Below are positions 7,212 to 13,766 of a stretch of 16,678 nucleotides of DNA, piece after piece (within the stretch, counting starts at the first letter, position 1; the number at the start of each line of letters is the position of its first letter). The position numbers were made by a program, and so were the translations under genes. The DNA is from Erysipelotrichaceae bacterium UBA3379 (GTDB taxonomy: Bacteria; Bacillota_I; Bacilli_A; Erysipelotrichales; Coprobacillaceae). Where the stretch lies: assembly GCA_002359025.1 (NCBI GenBank), contig DEPZ01000063.1:1-16678 (forward strand), in the 5' to 3' direction. The notes beneath the pieces were generated by a model. That model did no database searches and had not been told where the DNA came from. It saw nothing but the letters and a program-made list of their open reading frames with translations.

Positions 7212-7364
7212 ATGAAAGACACAAACAGTTTATCACACACATCATATCGATGTAAATATCATATTGTCATTGTACCAAAATATAGAAGAACGATTATATA
7301 TAACAAGCTAAGAAGAGATATCATAGAAATAATAAAATAATTAATTGATAGAAAACCGGGAGTG
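7212..7364 (+). pseudogene. tnpA: Truncated IS200-type Y1 transposase (tnpA remnant)
   Basis: ATG 7212 follows the GGAGG at 7200-7204. The reading frame gives 42 residues, starting MKDTNSLSHTSYRCKYHIV and continuing IVPKYRRTIIYNKLRRD, which is the conserved N-terminus of IS200-family TnpA (compare CKYHIVFAPKYRR). A TAA at 7338-7340 ends it, but the same frame continues with LIDRKPGV (7341-7364), which still looks like TnpA (the RKGVEI region). After that the similarity stops. The gene thus has both a nonsense codon and a large deletion. The HUH metal-binding and catalytic tyrosine regions are gone, so it cannot be active. Confidence 0.8.
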
Positions 7365-7384
7365 AAGACTCTGCGCAACAGCAT

Positions 7385-7426
7385 GCCCTTATAGGGCGGG
7401 TTCATACCACGCCTTTTAGGCGTGGT
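7385..7426 (+). repeat. Right-end hairpins of the IS200/IS605 remnant
   Basis: Two stems in tandem: GCCCT (7385-7389) / AGGGC (7393-7397), loop TAT; and ACCACGCCT (7406-7414) / AGGCGTGGT (7418-7426), a perfect 9-bp stem with loop TTT. The second is the probable transposase-recognised right-end hairpin. In elements that carry tnpB, this part of the right end also forms the 3' scaffold of the omega RNA. Whether the parent carried tnpB cannot be told from what remains. Confidence 0.6.
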
Positions 7427-7439
7427 TATGATTTGTTTT

Positions 7440-7472
7440 ATGTCACATAAATAAGCTATGTGACATTTTAAT
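7440..7472 (+). terminator. Hairpin between the IS remnant and asnA
   Basis: Perfect 10-bp stem ATGTCACATA (7440-7449) / TATGTGACAT (7457-7466) with a 7-nt loop, followed on the plus strand by TTTTAATAT. The T-rich side favours termination of plus-strand transcripts. On the minus strand, downstream of asnA, the T-tract is missing, although the stem itself could still define the asnA mRNA end. Confidence 0.5.
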
Positions 7473-7512
7473 ATATTATATCCTGAATCTTATTCTGGTA
7501 TAAAAGAATGTC

Positions 7513-8529
7513 TTATAATAAATGAATATTATTTTCTTGACATATTTTCATTGTATCTTCATCCCATAAAGATGCTTGGACTTCACCAATATGAGCTTTT
7601 CTTAAAAAGAACATACATAAACGACTTTGACCAATACCACCACCAATACTTAATGGTAAAACATGATTTATTATGTTTTGATGATATGGGAGGTTTAATC
7701 TATCATTTGCATGAGCTTTTTCTAATTGTTCTTTTAAAGCTTTGTCATCTACACGAATACCCATGCTTGAGATTTCTAAGGCATCATCAAGTTGTGTGTT
7801 GTAAACAAGAATATCTCCATTTAATGTCCAGTCATCATAATCAGGCGCTCTATCATCATGTTTATGTCCTGATTTTAATAAATCGCCTATTTGCATAATA
7901 CATACAGCTTTGTATGTTTTTGTAATAGCCTTTTCACGTTCTTTTGGTGATAAATCTGGATATAAATCTTCTAATTCTTGTGATGTGATGAAATGGATTT
8001 TGTCAGGGAGAATGCTTTCTTTAAGCTGAGGATAGTGTCTAATCATTAAAAATTCTACATCTAATAAAGCATTATAGATTTTTTTAACAATATCTTTAAA
8101 ATAATCAAGATTTCTATCTTTTTCATCAATAATCATTTCCCAGTCCCATTGATCAACATACATAGAATGAATATTATCTAATTCTTCATCTTTTCTAATC
8201 GCATTCATATCTGTATATAATCCAGTATGTTTTTCAAAATGATAACGATGTAATGCATCTCTTTTCCACTTGGCAAGAGAATGAATAATTTCTATTTCAT
8301 CATTATGATTTAATTCAAAAGATGTAAAAGAAACAGGTTTTTCTCTACCACTTAAATTATCATTTAATCCAGTATTCTTTAAAAGAAATAGCGGAGCAGA
8401 TACACGTGTTAATCTTAATTGCTCAGCTAATCTTCTTTCAAACGTATCTTTAATCATTTTAATAGCAACCTCAGTTTCAATTAAACTTAAATGAGGCTTA
8501 TAGTCTTCAGGTATAATAATTTTACTCAT
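7513..8529 (-). CDS. asnA: Aspartate--ammonia ligase (asparagine synthetase A)
   Basis: A 338-residue cytoplasmic enzyme making asparagine from aspartate, ammonia and ATP; it has a class II aminoacyl-tRNA-synthetase-like fold, and E. coli AsnA has 330 residues. Recognisable blocks are LTRVSAPLFL (40-49), NDNLSGREKPVSF (57-69), YVDQWDWE (124-131) followed by EKDRN, SMGIRVD (255-261) and the nucleotide-binding GGGIGQSR (296-303). The start is ATG at 8529, with AAGGAAGTG upstream on the minus strand. It is a single-gene unit with its own promoter, divergent from thrC. Both genes draw on aspartate-family amino acids, but no shared control site is seen. Confidence 0.97.
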   Translation of the reverse strand: MSKIIIPEDYKPHLSLIETEVAIKMIKDTFERRLAEQLRLTRVSAPLFLLKNTGLNDNLSGREKPVSFTSFELNHNDEIEIIHSLAKWKRDALHRYHFEKHTGLYTDMNAIRKDEELDNIHSMYVDQWDWEMIIDEKDRNLDYFKDIVKKIYNALLDVEFLMIRHYPQLKESILPDKIHFITSQELEDLYPDLSPKEREKAITKTYKAVCIMQIGDLLKSGHKHDDRAPDYDDWTLNGDILVYNTQLDDALEISSMGIRVDDKALKEQLEKAHANDRLNLPYHQNIINHVLPLSIGGGIGQSRLCMFFLRKAHIGEVQASLWDEDTMKICQENNIHLL

Positions 8530-8559
8530 ATTTACACTTCCTTTTTATTTAATGATGAT

Positions 8560-8588
8560 ATTATATTATATAGTTTTTAAATAGTCAA
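8560..8588 (-). promoter_or_regulatory. asnA promoter
   Basis: On the minus strand: TTGACT (8588-8583), a 17-bp spacer, TATAAT (8565-8560). The -10 is perfect and the -35 matches five of six positions. The leader before the ATG is only about 25 nt, too short for a T-box or attenuator. Confidence 0.8.
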
Positions 8589-8658
8589 AGAAATAAGAGT
8601 ATATTTTTAGATATTATATAAAATATAAAAATGAAATAAAGAGATTTTCTAACTTCGA

Positions 8659-8687
8659 TTGACTAAATTATATAAGTTGTATACAAT
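8659..8687 (+). promoter_or_regulatory. thrC-thrB promoter
   Basis: TTGACT (8659-8664), a 17-bp spacer, TACAAT (8682-8687). Each box has five or more consensus bases. The start codon of thrC is 24 bp past the -10, leaving no room for a T-box or leader peptide. Any regulation of this operon must act at the promoter itself. Confidence 0.75.
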
Positions 8688-8710
8688 GATGAAAAAAGAG
8701 GGGTGCAGTT

Positions 8711-10186
8711 ATGAAAACATATGTCAGTACAAGAAAAAAACAAGAACCTGTCAATTTCTATCAAGCTGTTATTCAAGGAATGGCTAATGATGGTGGGCTA
8801 TTTGTGCCTAATTTTGAATTAGAGACGATAGATATACAATCATTATTGGATAAAAATTATGTAGATATTGCGACAGAAATTATGACTTCATTTATTGATG
8901 AACAAGATAAAGAAGATATAAGGGATTTATGCCAAAAAGCATATACACATTTATTTAGCAAAGATGTTGTTCCAGTTGTAAAGGTAGGACAGCAATATAT
9001 TGCTGAATTGTTTCAAGGCCCTACTGCCGCATTTAAAGATATGGCATTATCATTATTGCCATATTTTATGACTTATTCATTAAAGAAATTAGGAAAAGAT
9101 CAAGAAGTTCTCATTTTAGCAGCAACTTCAGGTGATACAGGCAAAGCCGCTTTAGAAGGATTTAAAGATGTAGATAGTACAAGTATAAAAGTATTTTATC
9201 CAGTAGATGGTGTATCTTGTATTCAAAAACAACAAATGATTACACAATCTGGAAAGAATGTAGAAGTCATTGGTATACAGGGAAATTTTGATGATGCACA
9301 AAGAGCAGTGAAAGAAGCTTTTGTAAGTGAAGAGTTAAAAAATGTTTGTCAACAACATAATATCTTTTTATCATCAGCAAATTCAATTAATATAGGACGA
9401 TTAATACCACAAATTGTTTATTATTTTTATGCATATATTACTTTAGTCAACCAAAAGGAAATAGAACTTGGAGAAGAAGTGAATTTTACAATTCCTAGTG
9501 GGAACTTTGGTAATTGCTTAGCAGGATATCTTGCAAAAGAAATGGGACTACCTGTTCATAAATTTATTATAGCTTCTAATAAAAATCATATACTTAGTGA
9601 TTTCATTCAAACAGGAATATATGATGCAAATAGAGAATTCTATAAAACAAATGCGCCTGCAATGGATATATTGGTTTCAAGTAATCTTGAAAGATTGATA
9701 TATATGTTATCATCTCATAAAGAAGATGTGAATCAATATATGAATACATTTAATAAAACAGGTGTTTATGAAGTGGATGAAGATATGAAAGATTTATTAC
9801 ATCAATACTTCTATGCTCATTATCAAAATGAACAAGATGTGTTAGATAATATTGAAGAATGCTATAACAAGTACCATTATCTTTTAGATACACATACAGC
9901 AGTAGGTTATGGTGTTTATAAACACTATGTGGATAAGACAAAAGATTCTACTAAAAATATACTTTTATCAACTGCTTCTCCATATAAATTTCCTCAATCT
10001 GTTTATCAGGCTCTTACACAAATACAGATAGATGATTATGACGCTATAGAGCAGTTGAATCAAATCACTGGAGTTCCTGTTCCTAAACCACTACAAAATA
10101 TGAAAAACAGAGAAGTTCTACATCATCAAGTGATTAATAAAGATGAGATTGTCTCATACATACTCAAGAAAGTTGAGGAATTTTAA
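8711..10186 (+). CDS. thrC: Threonine synthase
   Basis: A 491-residue PLP enzyme converting O-phosphohomoserine to threonine. It belongs to the longer threonine synthase type with the N-terminal segment YVSTRKK...GLFVP. The PLP-binding lysine is K109 in FQGPTAAFKDMALSLLP. The phosphate-binding loop ATSGDTGKAALEGF and the segment IPSGNFGNCLAGYLAKEMGLP are typical. The start is ATG 8711 with AGAGGGGTG before it. It is the first gene of a thrC-thrB operon; thrB begins 1 bp after its stop. Homoserine dehydrogenase is not in this window. Confidence 0.96.
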   Translation: MKTYVSTRKKQEPVNFYQAVIQGMANDGGLFVPNFELETIDIQSLLDKNYVDIATEIMTSFIDEQDKEDIRDLCQKAYTHLFSKDVVPVVKVGQQYIAELFQGPTAAFKDMALSLLPYFMTYSLKKLGKDQEVLILAATSGDTGKAALEGFKDVDSTSIKVFYPVDGVSCIQKQQMITQSGKNVEVIGIQGNFDDAQRAVKEAFVSEELKNVCQQHNIFLSSANSINIGRLIPQIVYYFYAYITLVNQKEIELGEEVNFTIPSGNFGNCLAGYLAKEMGLPVHKFIIASNKNHILSDFIQTGIYDANREFYKTNAPAMDILVSSNLERLIYMLSSHKEDVNQYMNTFNKTGVYEVDEDMKDLLHQYFYAHYQNEQDVLDNIEECYNKYHYLLDTHTAVGYGVYKHYVDKTKDSTKNILLSTASPYKFPQSVYQALTQIQIDDYDAIEQLNQITGVPVPKPLQNMKNREVLHHQVINKDEIVSYILKKVEEF

Positions 10187-10187
10187 G

Positions 10188-11078
10188 ATGAAAGTACGTG
10201 TAAAAGTTCCAGCTACAAGTGCGAACTTAGGTCCGGGTTTTGATGTTGCTGGTTTAGCTGTGACACTATATAATACTTTTGTTTTTGAATTACTTGATCA
10301 TGGTTTAGAGATAACTGGGTGTCCTGAACAGTTTTGTAATGAAAATAATATGACATATCAAGCATTTGTTTCAGGGGCGAAGGATTGTGGATTGGAATTT
10401 CAAGGGTTGAAAATAGAATGTAGTGGGGATGTTCCTTATACAAGGGGACTTGGTAGTAGTTCAACTTGTATTGTTGCTGGAATTGTAGGGGCATATGCTT
10501 TTAAAGATCGAAGCGAAGATAGACAGGCGATTTTAGAACTTGCTACAAAAATAGAAGGGCATCCAGATAATGTTGCTCCAGCAATATTTGGTGGTTTAAC
10601 TGTATCAGTGATGAGTGATACAGTCACAACACTTAATATTCCAGTAAAAAATGATTATCGTTTTGTTGCACTCATTCCACCTTTTACATTATCTACAGAA
10701 AAGTCACGTTCAGTACTTCCGCAAGTATTACCTAGACAAGATGCTATTAGAAATGTTTCACATCTTGCTTTAATGGTTGCTTCATTAATCAATGGGTTTG
10801 ATGATGGATTGAAACTTGGGTTTAAGGATCATCTTCATCAACCTTATAGAGGAAGCTTAATTAAGAGGTATGATGAAATTATGAGTTTGTTAGAAAAAGA
10901 TCCTCAAGTTTTAGGATGCTATTTATCAGGAGCTGGACCAACGATTATGGCCGTTATAAAAGCAGAAGATACAAAAGGTGTTGTACGTATGAAGGAATAT
11001 CTTGCTCATTTATTAAAAGATTGGACTGTGATTAAGCTTGAATTAGATATGCGTGGATATACATGTGATTATGAATAA
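10188..11078 (+). CDS. thrB: Homoserine kinase
   Basis: A 296-residue GHMP-family kinase that phosphorylates homoserine using ATP, supplying the substrate of ThrC. It starts with KVRVKVPATSANLGPGFDVA, typical of ThrB. The GHMP ATP-binding loop is YTRGLGSSSTC (84-94), and the C-terminal motif YLSGAGPTIMAVI is present. ATG 10188 is chosen: it is the family N-terminus, is preceded by GAGGAA inside the end of thrC, and sits 1 bp after the thrC stop. Longer in-frame extensions into thrC add residues with no family match. Complete and of usual length. Confidence 0.96.
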   Translation: MKVRVKVPATSANLGPGFDVAGLAVTLYNTFVFELLDHGLEITGCPEQFCNENNMTYQAFVSGAKDCGLEFQGLKIECSGDVPYTRGLGSSSTCIVAGIVGAYAFKDRSEDRQAILELATKIEGHPDNVAPAIFGGLTVSVMSDTVTTLNIPVKNDYRFVALIPPFTLSTEKSRSVLPQVLPRQDAIRNVSHLALMVASLINGFDDGLKLGFKDHLHQPYRGSLIKRYDEIMSLLEKDPQVLGCYLSGAGPTIMAVIKAEDTKGVVRMKEYLAHLLKDWTVIKLELDMRGYTCDYE

Positions 11079-11101
11079 AATTTTGCAAATATATTAAAAA
11101 T

Positions 11102-11149
11102 AAAAAGTTTGATATCATCTTGGAAGGCAAGATAATACCAAACTTTTTT
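11102..11149 (+). terminator. Terminator after thrB, probably bidirectional
   Basis: AAAAAGTTTG (11102-11111) pairs with CAAACTTTTT (from 11139), with an inner ATCTTG/CAAGAT stem, and ends in T6 (11144-11149). The run of A on the 5' side gives a U-tract on the minus strand as well. It can therefore also end the minus-strand gene that stops at 11151. Confidence 0.85.
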
Positions 11150-11150
11150 G

Positions 11151-11774
11151 TTAGTTATACATAATATATTGGTATGAGTCTTTGATTTTTTGTTCAAAGG
11201 CTTTATTGATAGTGACTTGTTGTTCGAATATTTGAGATTTGAAATTTTGAAGATCGTTTTGTGATACTTGATCAGATGATTGTACAGCGACTGTAGATAC
11301 AACAGCAGTTGGAAATTGTTTATGTATATCATCTATCATTTCTTGAAGATGATGTTTAATTGCTTGTAATGATCCTTCTTCATAGAAAAGAGTATCTATA
11401 ATTAATAAAATCATATGTGTGGCTGAATAATCTTGATCTAAAACGACATAAGCTCCCAGTGCTTGAGATAAGGACAATTGTTGGAGTGGATATTGTTTGG
11501 TGATATCTAGATTTTGCATAAAGTAGTAAGGGATAAAGAAGACTTTTTCTTCTTTTTTTGTATGAACAGATTGTTCTTGTATGGGTTGAATGAACAACAT
11601 ATCACTATATAATGAAAAGATTACATTATCATTATAGGTAGGTTTCATAGTCTTTAATTCCTGTATACCGTCATAAAGAGTATCAAAGATATGATCATCA
11701 TATTCCATATCATCTATATACTCATAAATATCATCTTTTGTTATAGAATCGATATATTCATAAAGTTTTTTCAT
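11151..11774 (-). CDS. Unrecognised cytoplasmic protein
   Basis: A 207-residue protein I do not recognise. The N-terminal 35 residues are very rich in Asp, Glu and Tyr (YIDSITKDDIYEYIDDMEYD). The middle has moderately hydrophobic beta-like stretches (LGAYVVLDQDYSATHMILLI, about 105-125). The C-terminal third looks helical and polar. No signal peptide, membrane segment or catalytic motif is visible. The start at 11774 has GAGGTGATG upstream, and there is a plausible promoter. It is a single-gene unit between thrB and pgsA, sharing the thrB terminator. Codon use is like its neighbours, so it is a real gene. A lineage-restricted protein is likely; no function is proposed. Confidence 0.8.
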   Translation of the reverse strand: MKKLYEYIDSITKDDIYEYIDDMEYDDHIFDTLYDGIQELKTMKPTYNDNVIFSLYSDMLFIQPIQEQSVHTKKEEKVFFIPYYFMQNLDITKQYPLQQLSLSQALGAYVVLDQDYSATHMILLIIDTLFYEEGSLQAIKHHLQEMIDDIHKQFPTAVVSTVAVQSSDQVSQNDLQNFKSQIFEQQVTINKAFEQKIKDSYQYIMYN

Positions 11775-11793
11775 ACCATCACCTCAAATTAGC

Positions 11794-11821
11794 AGTATAT
11801 CATAAATTAAGTATTATTCAA
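11794..11821 (-). promoter_or_regulatory. Promoter of the unrecognised minus-strand gene
   Basis: On the minus strand: TTGAAT (11821-11816), a 16-bp spacer, TATACT (11799-11794), with an extended -10 TGA in front. The gene starts 20 bp downstream. Confidence 0.6.
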
Positions 11822-11885
11822 CTTAATATTTATATTTGCTTATTTTTATATGATTCTAAAAAAATAAGAAAGATATGTAAAAAAA

Positions 11886-11899
11886 TATCAAAAATGATA
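11886..11899. promoter_or_regulatory. Small dyad upstream of the pgsA promoter
   Basis: TATCA (11886-11890) and TGATA (11895-11899) form a perfect inverted repeat with an AAAA spacer. Its centre is 31 bp (about three helical turns) from the centre of the promoter-spacer palindrome. The arms are short and may be chance. Confidence 0.25.
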
Positions 11900-11909
11900 A
11901 GACGACAAA

Positions 11910-11938
11910 TTGACTTGAAAAATATTTTTCACTATAAT
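11910..11938 (+). promoter_or_regulatory. pgsA promoter
   Basis: TTGACT (11910-11915), a 17-bp spacer, TATAAT (11933-11938): one mismatch from a perfect sigma-70/sigma-A promoter. The leader to the ATG is about 20 nt. Confidence 0.85.
11916..11931. promoter_or_regulatory. Palindrome filling the pgsA promoter spacer, candidate operator
   Basis: TGAAAAATATTTTTCA is a perfect 16-bp palindrome occupying 16 of the 17 spacer bases between the -35 and -10. A dimeric repressor here would block the promoter. It is not the FapR consensus known from Bacillus lipid genes. The composition is AT-rich, so chance is possible, but the exact placement is notable. Confidence 0.45.
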
Positions 11939-11965
11939 ATGGATTAAATAAAGGCGGGAGAGAGT

Positions 11966-12529
11966 ATGTTTACAAAAAGAGAATTATTAAGTATACCAAA
12001 TATATTATGTTATATTAGAATATTATTAGTACCAGTATTTATTTATACATATTTTTATACAAGTGATGAAAATGGTCATATGTTATCGGCAGGTATTTTA
12101 ATACTGTCAAGTCTCAGTGATTTCTTTGATGGATTTATTGCAAGACGTTTTCATATGATAACAAATTTTGGAAAGTTGATTGATCCAGTAGCTGATAAAC
12201 TCACTCAGTTTGTGGTGGCATTTGCACTCATGTATACATATCCTGCTTATACATTGTTAGTTATATTGATTATATTAAAAGATGGTATGTTATTGTTCTT
12301 TGGGTATTATGTTTATAAGAAGACAGGTAGACATTTAGAACAGGCACAGATGCCAGGGAAAATCGCAACAGCTGTATTCTTTGTGGTATCTATTGTATTG
12401 ATTGCTTTCTATATACCTCATACAGTTATGTCAATGATTATGATTTATGCTACTGCAATCTTGATGTTTATTGCAATGTTGTATTATGGAAATGGTTTAT
12501 ATAAATTGTATCGTACAAGTGGGATGTAA
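11966..12529 (+). CDS. pgsA: CDP-diacylglycerol--glycerol-3-phosphate 3-phosphatidyltransferase
   Basis: A 187-residue membrane enzyme making phosphatidylglycerophosphate, the first committed step to phosphatidylglycerol and cardiolipin. The full CDP-alcohol phosphatidyltransferase signature D-x2-D-G-x2-A-R-x8-G-x3-D-x3-D is present: D52, D55, G56, A59, R60, G69, D73, D77. There are about five to six hydrophobic segments, and the N-terminus LLSIPNILCYIRILLVPVF is typical of PgsA. Length matches E. coli PgsA (182). ATG 11966 follows GGCGGGAGAG. It is transcribed alone, with its terminator overlapping its own 3' end. Other members of the superfamily (such as phosphatidylserine or cardiolipin synthases) are less likely given the N-terminus. 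Confidence 0.92.
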   Translation: MFTKRELLSIPNILCYIRILLVPVFIYTYFYTSDENGHMLSAGILILSSLSDFFDGFIARRFHMITNFGKLIDPVADKLTQFVVAFALMYTYPAYTLLVILIILKDGMLLFFGYYVYKKTGRHLEQAQMPGKIATAVFFVVSIVLIAFYIPHTVMSMIMIYATAILMFIAMLYYGNGLYKLYRTSGM

Positions 12530-12544
12530 TATCTCACTTTTTTT
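12517..12544 (+). terminator. pgsA terminator overlapping the coding end
   Basis: AAGTGGGA (12517-12524) pairs with TCTCACTT (12532-12539), one G-T wobble, followed by a T-run to 12544. The 5' arm lies within the last codons of pgsA and the stop codon is in the loop. Confidence 0.8.
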
Positions 12545-12585
12545 GATATACAAATTGATGTATAATAAGTTTAGAGGTGGTACAT

Positions 12586-13092
12586 ATGGAAGGAATTTCT
12601 AATACGACAACTGTAGATGAAAAGACGATGAAGATATGGAATGAATTTTATTTTAAACATGTGACTTTTAAGACTCGTCATAAAAGCTTATGGGCCTCAA
12701 TTCTGGTAGGTATACTTGGTGGTGTATTGATAGGTAGAGTTAATCTTGTGATGGATATTATAGGAGTTATTTTTATATGTTTAGCCATTTATCTTGTGAT
12801 GATTATTGAGGTTATTCCATTAATAAGAATGCATAAATCAGTTATGAATCATATGAGTTTTGAAATTCCTTATATTTTCTATGAAAATTATTTTAGATAT
12901 ACTTCTAAAGGTTTAGAATGTCAAGCAGAATATAAAGATGTCTCTTATATATATGAAACAATGGATTACATCTATTTTTACTTTGCAAATAATAGGCGTG
13001 TATATATTGTTGATAAACATCAGTGGGATCAAGAGACACAAGAAAAAGTCAGTCATATTTTCATGAAATATGATCATTATAAAAAATATTGA
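12586..13092 (+). CDS. YcxB-like membrane protein
   Basis: A 168-residue protein with a short polar N-terminus, two membrane segments (about 35-50 and 52-78), and a cytoplasmic C-terminal domain. That domain has the pattern YFRYTSKGLECQAEYKDVSYIYETMDYIYFYF then RRVYIVDKHQW, which resembles the YcxB-like family of Firmicutes membrane proteins of unknown function. ATG 12586 is chosen because AGAGGTGG (12573-12580) stands before it; an in-frame GTG at 12577 overlaps that site. A TATAAT at 12561-12566 may be the -10, but no good -35 is seen. It heads a three-gene cluster; the next start is 10 bp past its stop. Confidence 0.75.
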   Translation: MEGISNTTTVDEKTMKIWNEFYFKHVTFKTRHKSLWASILVGILGGVLIGRVNLVMDIIGVIFICLAIYLVMIIEVIPLIRMHKSVMNHMSFEIPYIFYENYFRYTSKGLECQAEYKDVSYIYETMDYIYFYFANNRRVYIVDKHQWDQETQEKVSHIFMKYDHYKKY

Positions 13093-13102
13093 GAGGATAA
13101 TT

Positions 13103-13516
13103 ATGAATAAAAAAAGAGAAATGAAAGAACAATGCTATTTAGAAGCTTTAGAAAATGGTGTTGTATCAGTAGAGATGATTATTAATAGATTAAGACAAAT
13201 AAAAGATAAGGAAGGTATATTTGATAAACATATACTTGATCATGATTATATGGAAACAATTCTAGATTTAGAATTATCACTAGCTTCATTGTGTATTCTT
13301 CTTAGAAAGATGTCTGAAAATGTTTTTATTATGATAAGTGATGATTTAAGAATAGATATGAATAGTATTATTCATTCAAATCGTTTTGAATATTGTGATG
13401 GTGAAATTGTAGTTTATTCTCAAAAGGGAAGAGAAGAAGTGGATTTAGATCATTTATTAAGTTTTTGTCATTCTATACTTTCAAATGACAAAGTTTGTAA
13501 TACAGCTCACCTATAA
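13103..13516 (+). CDS. Unrecognised small protein in the YcxB-like gene cluster
   Basis: A 137-residue protein that I do not recognise. It is predicted to be mostly helical in its first 75 residues (including ETILDLELSLASLCILLRKM), then has a beta-like part (FIMISDDLRIDMNSII, EIVVYSQKGREEVDL). No signal peptide or clear membrane segment is visible. Its start, ATG 13103, follows GAGAGG at 13091-13096, 10 bp after the preceding gene; an upstream in-frame ATG at 13070 lies inside that gene and has no ribosome binding site. The tight spacing on both sides indicates co-transcription with the two membrane proteins, which hints at a shared envelope-related role; the function itself is unknown. Confidence 0.75.
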   Translation: MNKKREMKEQCYLEALENGVVSVEMIINRLRQIKDKEGIFDKHILDHDYMETILDLELSLASLCILLRKMSENVFIMISDDLRIDMNSIIHSNRFEYCDGEIVVYSQKGREEVDLDHLLSFCHSILSNDKVCNTAHL

Positions 13517-13533
13517 TAATACTGGTGATAAAA

Positions 13534-13716
13534 ATGGATATGAGGAAAAATGTAGGGATTATCTTAATGATGTTAGGTGTCTTATTGACAATTAATCAAA
13601 GTGGGCAAGAAAATGAATTTATATTACAGATGGTATCGATGATGAAAATGTATTGGCCACTTATATTAAGTTTTATGGGTATATATTTTATCTCTGTTCC
13701 AAAAAAGAAAAAGTAA
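13534..13716 (+). CDS. Small two-TM membrane protein (LiaI/DUF5668-like)
   Basis: A 60-residue protein with two hydrophobic helices (about 7-21 and 38-56) and a basic tail PKKKK that predicts a cytoplasmic C-terminus. The pattern NVGIILMMLGVLLTIN...YWPLILSFMGIYFI resembles the two-helix domain of LiaI/LiaF-type and DUF5668 membrane proteins. That is pattern recognition only. The start could be ATG 13534 or ATG 13540; GGTGAT at 13524-13529 is close to both. GTG 13525 is also in frame but overlaps this site. It is the last gene of the cluster, 17 bp after the preceding stop. Confidence 0.65.
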   Translation: MDMRKNVGIILMMLGVLLTINQSGQENEFILQMVSMMKMYWPLILSFMGIYFISVPKKKK

Positions 13717-13766
13717 AAAGTACGAGATATAGAGTCCTGAGGGGAGTTCTACATCTCGTATTTTTT
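13715..13766 (+). terminator. Bidirectional terminator between the small membrane protein and the AraC gene
   Basis: TACGAGAT (13721-13728) pairs with ATCTCGTA (13753-13760), with an inner TAGA/TCTA extension. A T6 run follows on the plus strand (13761-13766), and A-runs on the left (13715-13719) give a U-tract on the minus strand. The two converging genes end within 50 bp of each other and share it. Confidence 0.85.

Larger units (their letters stand above)
7085..7435 (+). mobile_element. Internally deleted IS200/IS605-family element (about 350 bp)
   Basis: The stretch keeps the ends of an IS200/IS605 transposon without its body. In order it holds a left-end hairpin (7099-7119), a leader hairpin pairing with the transposase ribosome binding site (7151-7204), the first part of tnpA (7212-7364), and a right end with two hairpins (7385-7397, 7406-7426). 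The terminal hairpins share the sequence ATACCACG at their 5' sides (7097-7104 and 7404-7411). Such elements use single-stranded DNA hairpins, not terminal inverted repeats, and make no target duplication, so the exact edges cannot be read off. The given edges are approximate. With transposase destroyed it could move only if a related TnpA acted in trans. Confidence 0.75.

Noticed and set aside
8530..8710. T-box, riboswitch or threonine attenuator between asnA and thrC
   Set aside because: Both promoters lie within about 30 bp of their start codons, leaving no leader long enough for such an element.
10143..10187. Upstream start for thrB within the end of thrC
   Set aside because: The added residues have no match to homoserine kinases; ATG 10188 gives the conserved VKVPATSANLGPGFD N-terminus and follows GAGGAA.
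11069..11332. 87-codon minus-strand frame near the thrB terminator
   Set aside because: It overlaps the terminator and the 3' half of the minus-strand 207-residue gene in another frame; low-complexity Asn/Leu/Lys-rich translation.
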